This document shows positions 53,043 through 55,206 of a stretch of 55,206 nucleotides of DNA, piece after piece; within the stretch, counting starts at the first letter, position 1; each line of letters starts with the position of its first letter. The DNA is taken from positions 1 to 55,206 of the forward strand of contig NZ_JAMOLN010000043.1 of NCBI RefSeq assembly GCF_024448165.1, written 5' to 3'. Below the pieces are notes generated by a model, which searched no databases, was not told the DNA's origin, and saw only the letters and a list, made by a program, of their open reading frames with translations. Source of the stretch: Streptomyces longispororuber (lineage in GTDB: Bacteria; Actinomycetota; Actinomycetes; Streptomycetales; Streptomycetaceae). Made by a program: the position numbers and the translations under genes.

Positions 53043-54023
53043 TCAGCAGACCTCTTCGAGATCCCGCCAGTCCCGTGAGTCCGGCGAGTCCGCGACCCAC
53101 CCGTCGAGCAGCCCACGGACCAGCGAAGCCGGCGCGGCCACCCCGCACTCCCGCTCCGGCACCCACAACTGCCCGTCGGTCCGGTGCCCCAGCGGGCCGG
53201 GATGCCCCGGCTCGCTGTGGTCGTGCGGATCGAGGTGCTCACCGTCGCCCTCGTCGGACGGCATCCGCGACTCCGAACACATCCGGCACAGCAGCCGCAC
53301 CGACGACGACCAGTCCTCCGCGGCGAACCCGGCGTCGGCGGCCAGCCGCTCCAGCGCGTCCCGGTCGGCCTCGGTGGCGGCCTCCAGCAGCACCACCCAC
53401 GTCGGCACCGGCGACGGCGCCCACAGCTCGATCTCGTCGAAGACGGGGTACGAGTGCCCGGCCGCGGTCGTCCGCTCCCCGTGCGGCACCCCGTCGTGCA
53501 GTACGACCTCGCCCCAGCGCCGCCCGGACGACGGCAGCGGAATGGACAGCACCTCGATGCGCGCCGGATCGAGCCTGCGGCCCCACACGACCTCCGCCTC
53601 GCCCTCCGGCGACAGCCGCACGGCGGCGCTGCCCAGGTCCATCCCGGTCGGCTCACCGGCGGCGGCGGCGCCGCCCGGCACCTTCAGCCCGTACGCCTGC
53701 CAGGCCCGCCGCGCCAGCGGCCAGTCCTGCAGCGCGGTGGCGGCGATCCCCACGTTCCACCAGTCGGGAGCGCCGGTCTCCCGGTCGAGCAGCGCGACGG
53801 CCCGCAGCCCGGCCGTCCTGGCCTGCTCCCAGTCGTGCCGGAACTTGTGCAGCAGCGCGAGGTTGAACCAGGACTCGGACAGCCACGGCTCCAGGTCGGC
53901 GGCGCGGGTGAGCAGCGCTCCCGCGTCCTCGTAGCGACCGTCGCCGATCAGCGTGAACGCACGATCCGTGGCCTGCCGCCAGGAGGCGGAGGGCCGGTGC
54001 CGTCCCTTGCCGAAGATCCTCAC
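53043..54023 (-). CDS. Tetratricopeptide-repeat protein
   Basis: 326 aa from a GTG (VRIFGKGRHRP) with GGCGGGAAT upstream; the frame open to 54137 has no such site. TPR-like helices lie at about 15-125: 'ATDRAFTLIGDGRYEDAGALLTRAADLEPWLSESWFNLALLHKFRHDWEQAR' and 'DWWNVGIAATALQDWPLARRAWQAYGL'. The C-terminal half is beta-rich with 'LCRMCSESRMPSDEGDGEHLDPHDHSEPGH', which could bind metal. It ends 'DWRDLEEVC'. Function unknown; a scaffold or immunity-type role is speculation. Confidence 0.82.
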   Translation of the reverse strand: MRIFGKGRHRPSASWRQATDRAFTLIGDGRYEDAGALLTRAADLEPWLSESWFNLALLHKFRHDWEQARTAGLRAVALLDRETGAPDWWNVGIAATALQDWPLARRAWQAYGLKVPGGAAAAGEPTGMDLGSAAVRLSPEGEAEVVWGRRLDPARIEVLSIPLPSSGRRWGEVVLHDGVPHGERTTAAGHSYPVFDEIELWAPSPVPTWVVLLEAATEADRDALERLAADAGFAAEDWSSSVRLLCRMCSESRMPSDEGDGEHLDPHDHSEPGHPGPLGHRTDGQLWVPERECGVAAPASLVRGLLDGWVADSPDSRDWRDLEEVC

Positions 54024-54140
54024 GATTCCCGCCTGCCGATGCTCGAGGCCTGCGCCCCCGGACGCCGCGCGTTCTCTGCGTTTCCTGCCTTCATTCGCAT
54101 CCAACCACGTACGGTCGGACGCCCGCTCATTACCCATGGG

Positions 54141-55206
54141 TTACCCAGCCGACCCTAGGCTCAGACCGGGGTGCGACACCACTCTGGCCAGGGCTTCCAC
54201 GACCTCCGGCTGGTACTCGTGGCCCGTGGCCAGACGCAGCCGTTCCAAGGCCGCCAGCGGCCCCTGAGGGCCCTGTTCCCTGGCCATCTCGTCGTACGCG
54301 TTCGCTGTCCGCACAATCCGGGCGGTGAGGGGCTGTTCACGGTACGGATCGGCCTGCCGCTCGACCACCACGGCGATCCGGGCGTCCACGCCGGTCTGCC
54401 GGACGACGGCGCCGCCGAGGAGCGCTATCCGCCGCTGCTGGGCCGGCGGCAGCGCCGCGGTGGCGCCTTCCATCACGGGGTCGACCAGCGACAGCTGCCC
54501 GATGTCGTGCATCAGGGCCGCGTACTCCAGAACGGTCAGGTCGGGACCCGAGAGCCCCAGGTCACGCCCTATGGCACGGCTCAGCGCCGCCACCCGGTGG
54601 GCGTGCCCGTGCGGGGTGTACCCGGCGATCTCGGTGGCCCGGGCCAGCGAGGCGATGGTCTGGCGGTAGGTCTCCTTCACCGCGGAGTACCGGCGGAAGG
54701 CCAGCTGGGTGAGGAGCAGCGGCAGACTGATCACGGGCAGCGCCCACAGCCCGGCGACGGCGACGGCGAGCGCCATGACCGCGCCGGTCGCGCACACCGC
54801 GGAGCCGATCCCGAGCATGGCCCGCAGCTCGTCGCGCAGCAGCGGGCCGAACGGCCACCGGGTCCTGGCCCTGGCCATGGCGGCGGCGAGCACGGCGTCG
54901 CACAGCGCGGTGAGCACGAGCAGTCCGGCGATGAGCAGGGCGTAGTACGCGCCGCCGCCGAACCACTCCGCCAACTTGCCCTGGTTGTAAAGCGGTTGGA
55001 AGCAGACGGCGGCGAAGGCGACCGTCAGCACCCGCCGCGCCATGTGATCGAGGGTGGGCCCCCTCCCCCGGGCCACGTGCGGTACGCACCCGACGAGCGC
55101 GCCCGCGACGGTGACCGCGACGACCTGCAGCACCCCGTGCCGCGTGGGCTCCCCCGCCACCTCCCCCAGCAACGCGTACGCGAGCGCTCCCGCGGCCCCG
55201 AGCGGC
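54141..55206 (-). CDS. Membrane HD-domain phosphohydrolase (partial at right edge)
   Basis: Open to the window edge; the visible part begins mid-protein with membrane helices, so the true start lies beyond 55206. At least four membrane segments ('VVAVTVAGALVGC', 'YALLIAGLLVLTALCDAVLAA', 'AVCATGAVMALAVAVAGLWALPVI') are followed by an HD domain: 'TEIAGYTPHGHAHRVAALSRAIGRDL' (first His) and 'LEYAALMHDIGQLSL' (HD). The later 'TARIVRTANAYDEM' fits the HD-GYP/HDc fold, possibly degrading a cyclic dinucleotide; the GYP triad itself is not clear. A conserved Streptomyces arrangement upstream cannot be seen. Confidence 0.8.
   Translation of the reverse strand, partial: PLGAAGALAYALLGEVAGEPTRHGVLQVVAVTVAGALVGCVPHVARGRGPTLDHMARRVLTVAFAAVCFQPLYNQGKLAEWFGGGAYYALLIAGLLVLTALCDAVLAAAMARARTRWPFGPLLRDELRAMLGIGSAVCATGAVMALAVAVAGLWALPVISLPLLLTQLAFRRYSAVKETYRQTIASLARATEIAGYTPHGHAHRVAALSRAIGRDLGLSGPDLTVLEYAALMHDIGQLSLVDPVMEGATAALPPAQQRRIALLGGAVVRQTGVDARIAVVVERQADPYREQPLTARIVRTANAYDEMAREQGPQGPLAALERLRLATGHEYQPEVVEALARVVSHPGLSLGSAG

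Overview
The window is high-GC DNA (strong third-position G/C, many GTG starts, GGAGG ribosome sites, ATGA/GTGA gene overlaps) from a Streptomyces or very close relative. Diagnostic genes are sodN/sodX, sigH with its anti-sigma gene, wblE, the dasABC/dasR/nagB chitin-sugar locus, nrdAB behind a B12 riboswitch, and an epi-isozizaene synthase/CYP170 pair. From memory, most of the window from the Ni-SOD pair to the sesquiterpene pair follows the S. coelicolor order around SCO5222-SCO5255, read in reverse. It looks like chromosomal core/arm-proximal sequence with lineage-specific insertions. I saw no tRNA, rRNA, CRISPR array, transposase or phage integrase.

Left part (1-8 kb): a small HTH regulator with a Clp-N protein behind a double operator, an MDR reductase, NAD-type malic enzyme, a polar amino-acid ABC transporter (lipoprotein, permease, ATPase), a SAM methyltransferase and a CGNR zinc-finger protein. 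8-16 kb: sodX/sodN, an ATP-grasp-like protein, a lipoprotein, a DUF952-acetyltransferase fusion, an ECF42 sigma factor with its YCII partner, a DHFR-like reductase divergent from a TetR regulator, and a GNAT enzyme with a Gly/His/Glu insert.

16-19 kb holds the most unusual locus: a two-gene operon for a family 2B encapsulin-like shell protein (HK97-type protein carrying a cyclic-nucleotide-binding domain) and a polyprenyl diphosphate synthase whose disordered N-terminus is a candidate cargo-loading tail. This looks like an isoprenoid nanocompartment. 19-27 kb: a small conserved protein, an amidase, a D-cysteine desulfhydrase-like enzyme, a Na+/H+ antiporter, a UBP zinc finger, the sigma-H operon, a diacylglycerol kinase-like protein and WblE. 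27-31 kb: a PdtaS-type histidine kinase with helically phased 10-bp repeats upstream, and a TetR/SDR divergent pair.

30.5-39 kb is the aminosugar regulon: a SIS-domain protein, nagB, a GH3 N-acetylglucosaminidase, dasC-dasB-dasA and dasR, with DasR (dre) sites visible before nagB, dasA and dasR, plus one orphan site at 28.8 kb. 39-44.5 kb: two pyruvate/monocarboxylate uptake systems (cstA-ybdD type and a DUF3311/SSS pair) and a nucleoside hydrolase. 44.5-49.4 kb: NrdR boxes, a cobalamin riboswitch, nrdA, nrdB and the AraC/GlxA-like nrdS. 49.4-52 kb: CYP170-type P450 and epi-isozizaene synthase (albaflavenone pathway). The window closes with peptide deformylase, a TPR protein and an HD-domain membrane protein cut by the right edge. 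All functions are read from sequence motifs and family memory; no database search was run.
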